Part shown: one piece after another, positions 9,368 to 16,852 of the stretch
How positions within the stretch are numbered: the first letter of the stretch is position 1
Layout: the number at the start of each line of letters is the position of its first letter
From: Pseudomonas sp. HMWF032
Lineage (GTDB): Bacteria; Pseudomonadota; Gammaproteobacteria; Pseudomonadales; Pseudomonadaceae
Assembly (NCBI RefSeq): GCF_003060885.1
Contig: NZ_QAIG01000002.1
Location: forward strand, 118,512 to 182,511
Direction of reading: 5' to 3'
DNA: 64,000 nt
Program-made: the position numbers and the translations under genes
Notes under the pieces: generated by a model
Told to the model about the DNA's origin: nothing
Database searches by the model: none
What the model saw: the letters and a program-made list of their open reading frames with translations, nothing else

Positions 9368-9901
9368 TTACTCGGCTTCCTGAGCGGCCTTTAGCGCCTC
9401 ATAGGCCGGTGCGGCGTAGATGCCGACTTCCACTGCAAGCGCCATCACCCGCGTCAGGTCCGTGCTGTACACCAGTACGGCTTGCAGCGCGTCATCCAGC
9501 GGTTCGCTGAAGTCCAGCAAGACATACCCCTTGGTTTCCGGCGACAGGCTGGCCAGTTGCACCTGAATGCGGTTCAGCGCTTTCAGCGGCTCAACCTTCA
9601 CCAGTTGTTTGGGCTTGAGCACAAAGCTCACTTCCGGGCCGAACGACTCAGTGATCTGCTGGAACAGTGCGTCATAGCTATCGGCCTGGAACAGCACGGT
9701 TTCCGGCAGGCTACCGACCACCACCCATTCACCCAGCGGGATAGGGAAGCTGTCGTCGTAGTTGATGTCCGGGTTCGCGGCGAGAAATGCCTGTGGGTCG
9801 GCGTAAGCCTGGGCGGCTTCATCGGCGATACGCGCGACGTCTTCGGCCAGCATGCAGCCCGAGCTTATCTTGCTGATCAGTTCTTCGAGCTGGGCTTTCA
9901 T
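9368..9901 (-). CDS. Conserved hypothetical protein
   Basis: 177 residues from the ATG at 9901 (AGGA 8 bases upstream; another ATG is three codons earlier). The N-terminal AQLEELISKISSGCMLAEDVARIADEAAQAY looks helical, and the rest is a mixed fold with WVVVGSLPETVLFQADSYDALFQQI. No signal peptide or membrane segment is seen. I do not recognise the family. It is convergent with the ECF operon and has 32 bases between stop codons. Coding is supported by length and by a G/C-rich third codon position. Confidence 0.7.
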   Translation of the reverse strand: MKAQLEELISKISSGCMLAEDVARIADEAAQAYADPQAFLAANPDINYDDSFPIPLGEWVVVGSLPETVLFQADSYDALFQQITESFGPEVSFVLKPKQLVKVEPLKALNRIQVQLASLSPETKGYVLLDFSEPLDDALQAVLVYSTDLTRVMALAVEVGIYAAPAYEALKAAQEAE

Positions 9902-9991
9902 TGCGGTCATCCTGGGGTATAAAAAGAGGCTGGCAAGGATAGCCGGAAATGACCGGAGAAGCTGCACCTGTGGGCGTGCAGCATGGCCCGT

Positions 9992-10024
9992 GTGGGTTCT
10001 TGTAGCCGCAGCGCGGCGAGCCTG
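9992..10024. repeat. REP-like remnant
   Basis: The stretch reading GGTTCTTGTAGCCGCAGCGC followed by GGCGAG resembles the head of pseudomonad REP/ERIC-type intergenic repeats. It directly precedes the palindrome at 10025. Assignment is by visual similarity only. Confidence 0.35.
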
Positions 10025-10044
10025 TCTGTACGCTAGCGTACAGA
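10025..10044. promoter_or_regulatory. 20-bp perfect palindrome upstream of a Crp/Fnr gene
   Basis: TCTGTACGCTAGCGTACAGA is identical to its own reverse complement over all 20 bases. It lies 95 bases ahead of the Crp/Fnr start at 10139. A related but imperfect copy occurs at 25618-25637. Perfect palindromes of this size are typical of TetR-family operators. It could instead be part of a dispersed repeat. Confidence 0.45.
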
Positions 10045-10138
10045 TAAATAATCAGATTCGATTATGCTGGCCTGTGCAGTCCAGGCGCTGTTGTGTTCAT
10101 GCATGAATAGCCAGCAGATCCTCGATTCGGAGACAGTG

Positions 10139-10867
10139 ATGTCCGTAAACCCCAGTCCGCAGCAGAACCACCTTCTTGCCACCTTGCCTGATGAGGTTCT
10201 GGAGCGTCTGCTGCCGCACCTTGAGCTGGTGGCCATGCCGTTGGGCATGGTGCTGTATGAATCGGGCGATACCTTACGCCATGTGTACTTTCCCACCGAC
10301 TCGATTGTCTCCCTGCTGTATGTGATGGAGAGCGGCGCATCGGCGGAGATTTCCGTGGTGGGTAATGACGGGGTCATCGGTGTGGCGCTGTTCATGGGCG
10401 GCGAGAGCACCACCAGCCGCGCCATTGTGCAAAGTGCCGGTAGCGCTTACCGGGTACTCGGCAAACGCTTCAAGGAAGAGTTCAACCGCCATGGCGACAT
10501 GCTGCAGCTGATGTTGCGCTACAGCCAGGCGCTGATTACCCAGATGGCGCAGACGGCGGTGTGCAACCGCCATCACTCGATTGATCAGCAGCTGTGCCGC
10601 TGGTTATTGCTGTCGCTGGATCGTCTTTCCGGCAGCCAGCTGGCCATGACCCAGGAGCTGATTGCCAATATGCTTGGCGTACGCCGCGAAGGCGTTACTG
10701 AGGCCGCCGGCAAGCTGCATCGCCTGGGGGTTATCGATTACAGCCGTGGGCTAATCACCGTGCTGGATCGGGACAAGCTCGAGCGCCTGAGCTGTGAGTG
10801 CTATGCCGTGGTCAAACGCGAAACCGACCGCCTGCTGCCATATAAAGTGGCGCATCCGGCGCACTAA
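10139..10867 (+). CDS. Crp/Fnr-family transcriptional regulator (first of a tandem pair)
   Basis: 242 residues. The cyclic-nucleotide-binding-like beta roll is visible from VAMPLGMVLYESGDTLRHVYFPTDSIVSLL onward, and the C-terminal HTH in MTQELIANMLGVRREGVTEAAGKLHRLGVIDYSRG. GGAGA lies 5 bases upstream of the ATG at 10139; an upstream in-frame ATG at 10064 would add 25 unlikely residues. There are no N-terminal cysteines for an Fe-S cluster and no obvious cAMP signature (the usual RGExAS motif is absent), so the ligand is unknown. The next gene is a paralogue on the same strand. Confidence 0.82.
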   Translation: MSVNPSPQQNHLLATLPDEVLERLLPHLELVAMPLGMVLYESGDTLRHVYFPTDSIVSLLYVMESGASAEISVVGNDGVIGVALFMGGESTTSRAIVQSAGSAYRVLGKRFKEEFNRHGDMLQLMLRYSQALITQMAQTAVCNRHHSIDQQLCRWLLLSLDRLSGSQLAMTQELIANMLGVRREGVTEAAGKLHRLGVIDYSRGLITVLDRDKLERLSCECYAVVKRETDRLLPYKVAHPAH

Positions 10868-11017
10868 CCGGTTACGCGCGCGGATAGCCATTTAATCGCC
10901 TGGCTTGAGTGCCGCAGCGCACAGAGCCGTGCTCAATGCTCAGGCAGACTGCAACGGCGAGAGCGTCAAGCACCGTTGTCGCGCCATTCTTTGGCAAGCC
11001 GTGCTCGGGACAAGTGA

Positions 11018-11722
11018 ATGTCTGTTAAAGCACCGCTGCATATCCTCAGCCAGCTGATCGAGAGCCTACCGAGCAAGTCACGCAAACACCTGCTCGACGG
11101 CTGCGAGCAGGTGGACCTGGTTTTCGGCAGCGTGTTGCACGAGGCCCACCAACCGATTCACCACGTGTACTTCCCTTTGAGCGGGTTTGTTTCCCTGGTC
11201 ACCACCTTAGAGGGGCATCAACCCCTGGAAATGGGGCTGATAGGTAATGAAGGCATGCTCGGTGCCACCCTCGCCCTGGGGGTGGCGCAGGCTCCGATGC
11301 GCGCCGTGGTACAGGGTGCCGGCAGTGCCTTGTGTCTCAGCAGTACGCTGTTCAAGCAGGAGCTGCTGAACAGCCCGGCCTTGCAGCGTATGCTCAAACG
11401 CTATCTGTATGTGGTGATGGCGCAGTTGTCGCAGAGTGCCGCCTGCATGCATTTTCACGAGATCGAGCCGCGCCTGGCTCGTTGGCTGCTGATGACCCAC
11501 GACCGCGCGCATGCCGATCATTTTCACCTGACCCATGAATTTCTCGCCGACATGCTCGGGGTGCGCCGCAGTGGGGTGTCGATTGCCGCCGCCGCCATGC
11601 AGGGGCGCGGCCTGATCAGCTACAGCCGTGGCGAGATCAATATCCTCAACCGCCATGGCCTGGAGCAGGTGGCGTGTGAGTGCTATGCGGTGCTGCGGGC
11701 TGATTACCGCGCACAGTTCTAG
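11018..11722 (+). CDS. Crp/Fnr-family transcriptional regulator (second of a tandem pair)
   Basis: 234 residues, aligned by eye with the preceding gene throughout: HEAHQPIHHVYFPLSGFVSLVTTL in the beta roll and LTHEFLADMLGVRRSGVSIAAAAMQGRGLISYSRGEI in the HTH. The two probably arose by duplication and then diverged in the effector domain. A 150-base gap separates them, so each may have its own promoter. Neither Fe-S cysteines nor a cAMP motif is seen. Its TAG stop shares the palindrome CTAG with the stop of the GGDEF-EAL gene on the other strand. Confidence 0.82.
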   Translation: MSVKAPLHILSQLIESLPSKSRKHLLDGCEQVDLVFGSVLHEAHQPIHHVYFPLSGFVSLVTTLEGHQPLEMGLIGNEGMLGATLALGVAQAPMRAVVQGAGSALCLSSTLFKQELLNSPALQRMLKRYLYVVMAQLSQSAACMHFHEIEPRLARWLLMTHDRAHADHFHLTHEFLADMLGVRRSGVSIAAAAMQGRGLISYSRGEINILNRHGLEQVACECYAVLRADYRAQF

Positions 11723-13833
11723 GAGGTATTCGCCAGGGTATTGATTGGCGAGTGGATGCCGCTGCGCAGCAGGTGGGTGAACTGCTCCACGCTGACTGGA
11801 TGGCTGAACAGATAGCCCTGGCCTTCACCGCACTGATGGTGGCGCAGAAACTCCAACTGCGCCGGTTCCTCGATGCCTTCGGCAATCACCCGCTGTTTTA
11901 GGCTGTTGCCCATGGCAATGACCGCACTGACGATGATGCCATTGCTGTTCTCGATGGCCTGGACAAAGGTGCGATCAATCTTCAGCACATCGATGGGGAA
12001 CTGGGTGAGGTAACTGAGGCTGGAATAGCCTGTGCCGAAATCATCCACCGCCAGCTGTACGCCGAGGTTCTTCAGTTGCTGCAGGATCGTCGCGCTGGCC
12101 TGGGCATCACGCATCAGCACGCTTTCGGTGATTTCCAGTTGCAGTTTGTGGGCGTCCAGATCACTGCTCTGCAACGCCTCGCGCACGCTGTCGACAAAGT
12201 CCTGACGGCGAAACTCCAGGGCTGAGATGTTCACTGCCACCGAATCCAGGACATAGCCGCAGTTTTCCCAGCGCTTGGCCTGTTTGCAGGCCTGCTGCAA
12301 GACCCAGCGACCCAGCGGCACGATCAGGCCGCAGGCCTCGGCAACCGGGATGAAACGAGCCGGCAGGATTATCCCCCAACTGGGGTGCTGCCAGCGGATC
12401 AGTGCTTCGGCGCTGGTAATACGGCCGCTGTGCAGGTCGATCTTGGGCTGGTAGTGAAGGATGAACTGATCTTTTTCCAGGGCGCTGCGCAGGTGTGCTT
12501 CAACCACTTGTCGTTCTACTGCGCGTACATTCATTTCACTGCGAAAGAACTGGTAGTTGTTACGGCCTTCTTCCTTGGCCTGGTACATCGCGGTGTCGGC
12601 TGTACGGATCAGATCAGGCGCATTCTCGGCATCATTGGGGTAGGTGCTGATACCGATGCTGGCGCTGATATGCAGCTGCTGGTCTGCGATTACATAGGTA
12701 CTGGCCAGGGCCTCGAGGATTTTCTCGGCTGTACGCGCGGCATCCTCGGCCGAGTGACTTTCCCCCAACAGGATGACGAACTCGTCGCCGCCCAGGCGGC
12801 TGACGGTATCGGAACCGCGCACGCAGTCACTCAGGCGCAGCGCCACGGCCTGTAGCAACTGATCGCCAACACTGTGGCCCAACGAGTCATTGATGTGTTT
12901 GAAGTTGTCCAGGTCGAGGAACAGCAGGGCCAGTTGGCCGTTATGCCGTTCGGCCAGGGCAATCGCCTGGCCGATGCGGTCGTTGAGCAGGGCGCGATTG
13001 GGCAGGTTGGTCAGGCTGTCGTGCTGTGCCAGGTGGGTCATTTTCTCGGTCATGGCGTGGGCGGCGGTTATGTCGTGAAACACCATTACGGCACCCTTGA
13101 GGCGCCCGGCCGAGTCATGGATCGGCGCGGCGGAATCCTCAATCGTCGATTCGCTGCCGTCGCGGCGGATCAGCAGGGTGCCGGCCGCCAGTAGCTTGCA
13201 GGTGTTGTCCTGCAGTACCTTGACGACCGGGTTGGCCACTGGCTCGCGGGTCTTGCTGTGGACCAGGCACATGATGCGCTCGATCGGTTGCTTCTGTGCG
13301 TCGGCAAGTTGCCAGCCGGTCATCCGCTCGGCCGCCGCATTCAGGTAGTCGACCTGGCCGTGCAGGTCGGTGCCAATCACCGCATCGCTGATCGAGTTAA
13401 GGGTGATGGCCAGGCGTGTCTTCTCGACAAACAGCGCTTCTTCAACCGCCTTGCGCAGAATGATATTGCGCAGCGCCTGTGGCACCAGGGCGTTGTTGAA
13501 ATAGTCCTTGTACAGGCAGCCCTGGGCACCCTGGCGAATCGCTTCGCTGGTTTGCTGATCGGCATCCAGTTCGCTGAGGGTCATGATCGGAATACCCGGC
13601 ACCAGGGCAAACAGGGCTGTAAAAGTGGCCAGTCCCTGGCTGTCCGGTAAGTGCAGATCGACCAGGATGGCGTCGATCGTCACGGCGTTGTCTGCGCGCA
13701 GACGCTCCATGGCGATGCTCAATCGGGTTACCCACTCAATGCTGAAAGGACCGTCCTGGGCGCGTTGCAGGGCTTCTTCCAGGGTGGCCGCGTCATGGCT
13801 GTTGCTGGTGATGATCAGGATGCGATTGCCCAT
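11719..13833 (-). CDS. Response regulator with PAS, GGDEF and EAL domains
   Basis: 704 residues from the ATG at 13833 (AAGGAA upstream; a longer frame reaches 13866). Order: receiver domain (about 1-120, phospho-acceptor candidate Asp59 in ILVDLHLPDS), PAS (about 150-250, with DLHGQVDYLNAAAERMTGW), diguanylate cyclase (SRLGGDEFVILL), and phosphodiesterase (SAEALIRWQHP, ITESVLM, DDFGTGYSSL, KIDRTF). The GGDEF and EAL signature residues are both intact, so it could make and break c-di-GMP; which activity dominates cannot be read from sequence. It overlaps the Crp/Fnr gene end by four bases. No histidine kinase gene is adjacent. Confidence 0.9.
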   Translation of the reverse strand: MGNRILIITSNSHDAATLEEALQRAQDGPFSIEWVTRLSIAMERLRADNAVTIDAILVDLHLPDSQGLATFTALFALVPGIPIMTLSELDADQQTSEAIRQGAQGCLYKDYFNNALVPQALRNIILRKAVEEALFVEKTRLAITLNSISDAVIGTDLHGQVDYLNAAAERMTGWQLADAQKQPIERIMCLVHSKTREPVANPVVKVLQDNTCKLLAAGTLLIRRDGSESTIEDSAAPIHDSAGRLKGAVMVFHDITAAHAMTEKMTHLAQHDSLTNLPNRALLNDRIGQAIALAERHNGQLALLFLDLDNFKHINDSLGHSVGDQLLQAVALRLSDCVRGSDTVSRLGGDEFVILLGESHSAEDAARTAEKILEALASTYVIADQQLHISASIGISTYPNDAENAPDLIRTADTAMYQAKEEGRNNYQFFRSEMNVRAVERQVVEAHLRSALEKDQFILHYQPKIDLHSGRITSAEALIRWQHPSWGIILPARFIPVAEACGLIVPLGRWVLQQACKQAKRWENCGYVLDSVAVNISALEFRRQDFVDSVREALQSSDLDAHKLQLEITESVLMRDAQASATILQQLKNLGVQLAVDDFGTGYSSLSYLTQFPIDVLKIDRTFVQAIENSNGIIVSAVIAMGNSLKQRVIAEGIEEPAQLEFLRHHQCGEGQGYLFSHPVSVEQFTHLLRSGIHSPINTLANTS

Positions 13834-13891
13834 ATGACCGAGACTTCCTTTTCGCGCTCTGCGCAAGTGATGGCGGAACGGCCGCCCGGCG

Positions 13892-14188
13892 TCAGAAGCG
13901 CAGACCGGGTGGCTGTGCTGGCATGTTTGGGGGCAGAGCCGGCGCTAATGGGGCAAGCCACTGATCGGCACGCCAGGCCCCGGGGGGCGGGCTGGCCTTG
14001 TCACGGTCCAGCCAAGCGGCCGGTTGCAGTTCGTGGCGGCTACGCAAAGGCTGGACTGCAGGCCGCTCGGCGTCGCGGGTGAAAGCGTCCGCTGCGAACA
14101 GTTCCTCGGCCCGTACACTGGCATTCAGCAACAACAGCCCCATCAGGCTATAACAGGCCGCTGTAGGGATAAAACCGAACCTGTGCAT
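13892..14188 (-). CDS. Small secreted hypothetical protein
   Basis: 98 residues from the ATG at 14188, which has GGAGA six bases upstream. The N-terminus (MHRFGFIPTAACYSLMGLLLLNASVRAEE) is a signal peptide with a likely cleavage after RAE or VRA. The mature part is proline-rich and ends with a run of prolines, with no motif I recognise. It is transcribed away from pgm and ahead of the GGDEF-EAL gene, 58 bases from it. The function is unknown. Confidence 0.6.
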   Translation of the reverse strand: MHRFGFIPTAACYSLMGLLLLNASVRAEELFAADAFTRDAERPAVQPLRSRHELQPAAWLDRDKASPPPGAWRADQWLAPLAPALPPNMPAQPPGLRF

Positions 14189-14331
14189 GCCATTTCTCCA
14201 CTCTGCGGACATCGGCCTTGTGTCAGCAACTGGCCCGACTGCATCAGTAACCTGACAGGGGGAGTGCTGTGCGATCGATCGCCACTGGGTATTGATCGCG
14301 CAACGCTAGATTCGGTGATCGTAGGGGTATT

Positions 14332-14350
14332 GTCGGTGCGCTATCGCACC
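14332..14350. repeat. REP-like hairpin upstream of pgm
   Basis: GTCGGTGCG, a ctat loop and CGCACC form a hairpin with a 6-bp perfect stem. The same sequence with the loop inverted (atag) and a 9-bp stem follows pgm at 16105-16126, so pgm is bracketed by an opposed pair of REP-type hairpins. Confidence 0.5.
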
Positions 14351-14441
14351 CAGATCGGCGGCCGCGAAAGGCTGTCGGGTTTCCCGGGCAGGGCTGCTAA
14401 ACTGGCGACCTTTCGCTGTCCTGTCATTATCTGGAGCCCCC

Positions 14442-16094
14442 GTGAGCCCGCGTATTCACCCTTTGGCCGGTCAGCCGGCACCTGCGTCCCTGTTGACCGA
14501 CATCACTGCGCTGCTGGCGGCCTATTACGACCTGCAGCCGGACCTGAGCGTGGCCAGCCAGCGCGTGGCATTCGGCACCTCCGGGCATCGCGGCAGCTCC
14601 CTGGCGTACAGCTTCAATCAGGCTCATGTGCTGGCGATCAGCCAGGCGATCTGCGATTACCGGGTGGCCCAGGGCATCAGTGGCCCGCTGTTTATCGGTG
14701 CCGATACCCACGCGCTGTCGCAACCGGCGCTGGACAGCGCGATTGAAGTGCTGGCGGCCAATGGTGTGCAGACCATGATCTCCGCCGGCGGCGAGTTCAC
14801 CCCGACGCCGGCGATCAGCCAGGCCATCCTGGTGCACAACCAGGGCCGCAGTTCGGGCCTGGCCGATGGCATCGTCATCACCCCCTCGCATAACCCGCCG
14901 GACAGCGGCGGCTTCAAGTACAACCCCACCAACGGCGGCCCGGCCGACAGCGATATCACCACCTGGGTGCAGAACCGCGCCAATGCGTTGCTTGAAGGCG
15001 GCCTGCGCGAGGTCAAACGCATGCCCCTGGCGCAGGCGCGACAGGCGGCCAATGTGCAGGAATACGATTACCTCGCCAGCTATGTGAACGATCTGGGCAA
15101 CGTCATCGACTTCGCGCCGATCCGCGCGGCGGGCCTGCGCCTGGGTGTCGACCCGTTGGGCGGCGCCGGCGTGCATTACTGGGGCCGCATCGCCGAGCAG
15201 TACGGCCTCAATCTGGACGTGGTGAGCGAGATTATCGACCCGCAGTTCGCCTTTATGAGCCTGGACTGGGACGGACAGATCCGCATGGACCCATCCTCCA
15301 GCCATGCCATGCAGCGCCTGATCGGCCTGAAAAATGGCTACGACATCGCCTTTGCCTGCGACACCGACTATGACCGTCACGGCATCGTTGCGCCAAGCGT
15401 CGGCCTGCTGCCGGCCAACCACTTCCTCAGTGTGGCCATCGATTTCCTGTTTCAGCATCGTCCGCAGTGGAGCGCCACAGCAGCGGTGGGCAAGACCCTG
15501 GTCAGCAGCGCGATGATTGACCGCGTCAGCACACGCCTGGGCCGACCGCTGCAGGAAGTGCCGGTGGGCTTCAAATGGTTTGCCGGCGGTCTGTTCGACG
15601 GCTCGCTGGGCTTTGGCGGCGAGGAGAGCGCCGGGGCGACCTTCCTGCGCCGTGATGGTCGGGTCTGGACCACCGACAAGGACGGCATCGCGTTGGCCCT
15701 GCTGGCCGCCGAGATGACCGCAGTGACTGGGCGTGACCCTGGCGAGCTGTACCAGGGCCTGAGCGCTGAGTTCGGTGCGATCTATGCCGACCGCGTTGAT
15801 GCGCCGGCTACACCGGCGCAGAAAAAAGCGCTGGGTAAACTCTCGCCGGCGCAGATCAGCAGCCGTGAACTGGCGGGCGATGCCATTACCCAGGTGCTCG
15901 ACAAGGCGCCGGGCAATGGCGCGGCGATTGGTGGCATCAAGGTGATCAGCGAGGGCGGCTGGTTCGCCGCGCGGCCATCCGGTACCGAAGACATCTACAA
16001 AATCTACGCCGAGAGCTTCCGCGATGCGGCGCACCTGCAGCGCATCTTCAGCGAGGCGCAGCAGATCGTGGATGGGGCACTGGTTGCCGAATAG
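14442..16094 (+). CDS. pgm: Phosphoglucomutase (alpha-D-glucose phosphate-specific)
   Basis: 550 residues, close to the 546 of E. coli Pgm. It interconverts glucose 1-phosphate and glucose 6-phosphate. Seen in order: [10 protein letters not shown] near residue 50, the phosphoserine loop [11 protein letters not shown] (Ser about 149), the metal loop CDTDYDRHG (about 307), the sugar loop GGEESAGA, and the phosphate-binding [10 protein letters not shown] near the end. The start is a GTG at 14442, with GGAG about 8 bases upstream. It lies ahead of the cyclic glucan synthase on the other strand, and glucose 1-phosphate supply for UDP-glucose would suit that enzyme (inference). Confidence 0.95.
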   Translation: MSPRIHPLAGQPAPASLLTDITALLAAYYDLQPDLSVASQRVAFGTSGHRGSSLAYSFNQAHVLAISQAICDYRVAQGISGPLFIGADTHALSQPALDSAIEVLAANGVQTMISAGGEFTPTPAISQAILVHNQGRSSGLADGIVITPSHNPPDSGGFKYNPTNGGPADSDITTWVQNRANALLEGGLREVKRMPLAQARQAANVQEYDYLASYVNDLGNVIDFAPIRAAGLRLGVDPLGGAGVHYWGRIAEQYGLNLDVVSEIIDPQFAFMSLDWDGQIRMDPSSSHAMQRLIGLKNGYDIAFACDTDYDRHGIVAPSVGLLPANHFLSVAIDFLFQHRPQWSATAAVGKTLVSSAMIDRVSTRLGRPLQEVPVGFKWFAGGLFDGSLGFGGEESAGATFLRRDGRVWTTDKDGIALALLAAEMTAVTGRDPGELYQGLSAEFGAIYADRVDAPATPAQKKALGKLSPAQISSRELAGDAITQVLDKAPGNGAAIGGIKVISEGGWFAARPSGTEDIYKIYAESFRDAAHLQRIFSEAQQIVDGALVAE

Positions 16095-16104
16095 CAGGGC
16101 CGCC

Positions 16105-16126
16105 GTCGGTGCGATAGCGCACCGAC
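16105..16126. terminator. Strong hairpin after pgm (REP-like, possible terminator)
   Basis: GTCGGTGCG, loop atag, CGCACCGAC: a perfect 9-bp stem 11 bases beyond the pgm stop. No T tract follows, so it is more likely a REP element or mRNA-stabilising hairpin than a classic terminator. It pairs with the hairpin at 14332. Confidence 0.5.
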
Positions 16127-16219
16127 ACCTGCCGCTGTGGCGTACAGGATGAAGCAGCGCTTGGGTGCCGTGCCGGCACCTGTTGCTCCGGCGTGCTGCA
16201 ACTCATCAAGGAGAACGCC

Positions 16220-16378
16220 ATGAGCCTGGGTAGCATTGTATTGATCGTGCTGGTGCTGTTATTGATCGGTGCCATACCGGCCTGGCCACACAGCAGAAGC
16301 TGGGGTTACGGGCCTACCGGCGGTTTGGGCGTAGTGGTGGTGGTGCTGTTGGTGCTGCTGTTAATGGGCCGAATTTAA
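16220..16378 (+). CDS. Small membrane protein of the DUF3309 type
   Basis: 52 residues: a hydrophobic helix (SIVLIVLVLLLIGAIPAW), a central PHSRSWGYGPTGGLG loop, and a second hydrophobic helix ending MGRI. This is the full pattern of DUF3309 proteins. AAGGAG stands 8 bases before the ATG at 16220. The function of the family is unknown. It is preceded by the pgm hairpin and followed by a hairpin at 16431. Confidence 0.85.
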   Translation: MSLGSIVLIVLVLLLIGAIPAWPHSRSWGYGPTGGLGVVVVVLLVLLLMGRI

Positions 16379-16430
16379 CCGCTATCTGACCTGTTCCACG
16401 GCCGCTGCGCAGCCAGTGGTTTGCCGCTTT

Positions 16431-16449
16431 CGCCTGAGTGATTCAGGCG
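16431..16449. promoter_or_regulatory. Hairpin upstream of the ModE-like gene
   Basis: CGCCTGA (16431-16437) and TCAGGCG (16443-16449) are perfect arms around five bases. It lies 37 bases ahead of the ModE-like start. It could be a terminator for the DUF3309 gene or an operator. No T tract is present. Confidence 0.35.
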
Positions 16450-16486
16450 TTAGTCTGCGCAACGTATCCTCCGCTGTGGTCGCCGC

Positions 16487-16852
16487 ATGTACCGTCTTGA
16501 TCTGAAAATCCGTCTGCACAACGGCGCTGATATTGCCATCGGCCCCGGCAAGGCAGAACTGTTGGCAGCCATCGCCCAGCACGGTTCGATCAGCGCCGCC
16601 GCGCGCGCCATGGGCATGTCCTATCGGCGTGCCTGGTTGTTGGTGGAAACCATGAACCGCAGTTTCAAGCAGCCGTTGGTCAGCACCCTGGCCGGCGGCA
16701 AGCAGGGCGGTGGCACCCAGCTCACCGCCACCGGCGAGCTGATTCTGCAGCGCTACCGCGCCCTCTGCGTCGCCGCCCTGGCAGCGGTGCAGAGCGGTTG
16801 CGACGAGCTGGCCGAACTGCTGGCTGAACCGCCGGCTAACAGCGACCTATAA
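16487..16852 (+). CDS. ModE N-terminal-like winged-helix regulator
   Basis: 121 residues. The pattern AELLAAIAQHGSISAAARAMGMSYRRAWLLVETMNRSFKQPLV followed by GGKQGGGTQLTATGELILQRYR is the DNA-binding domain of ModE/LysR-type molybdate regulators. The molybdate-binding MOP domains of full ModE (about 260 residues) are absent, as in many stand-alone members. No mod transport or molybdenum enzyme gene is near. It converges on the glucan synthase gene, overlapping its 3' end by six bases. The target is unknown. Confidence 0.82.
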   Translation: MYRLDLKIRLHNGADIAIGPGKAELLAAIAQHGSISAAARAMGMSYRRAWLLVETMNRSFKQPLVSTLAGGKQGGGTQLTATGELILQRYRALCVAALAAVQSGCDELAELLAEPPANSDL

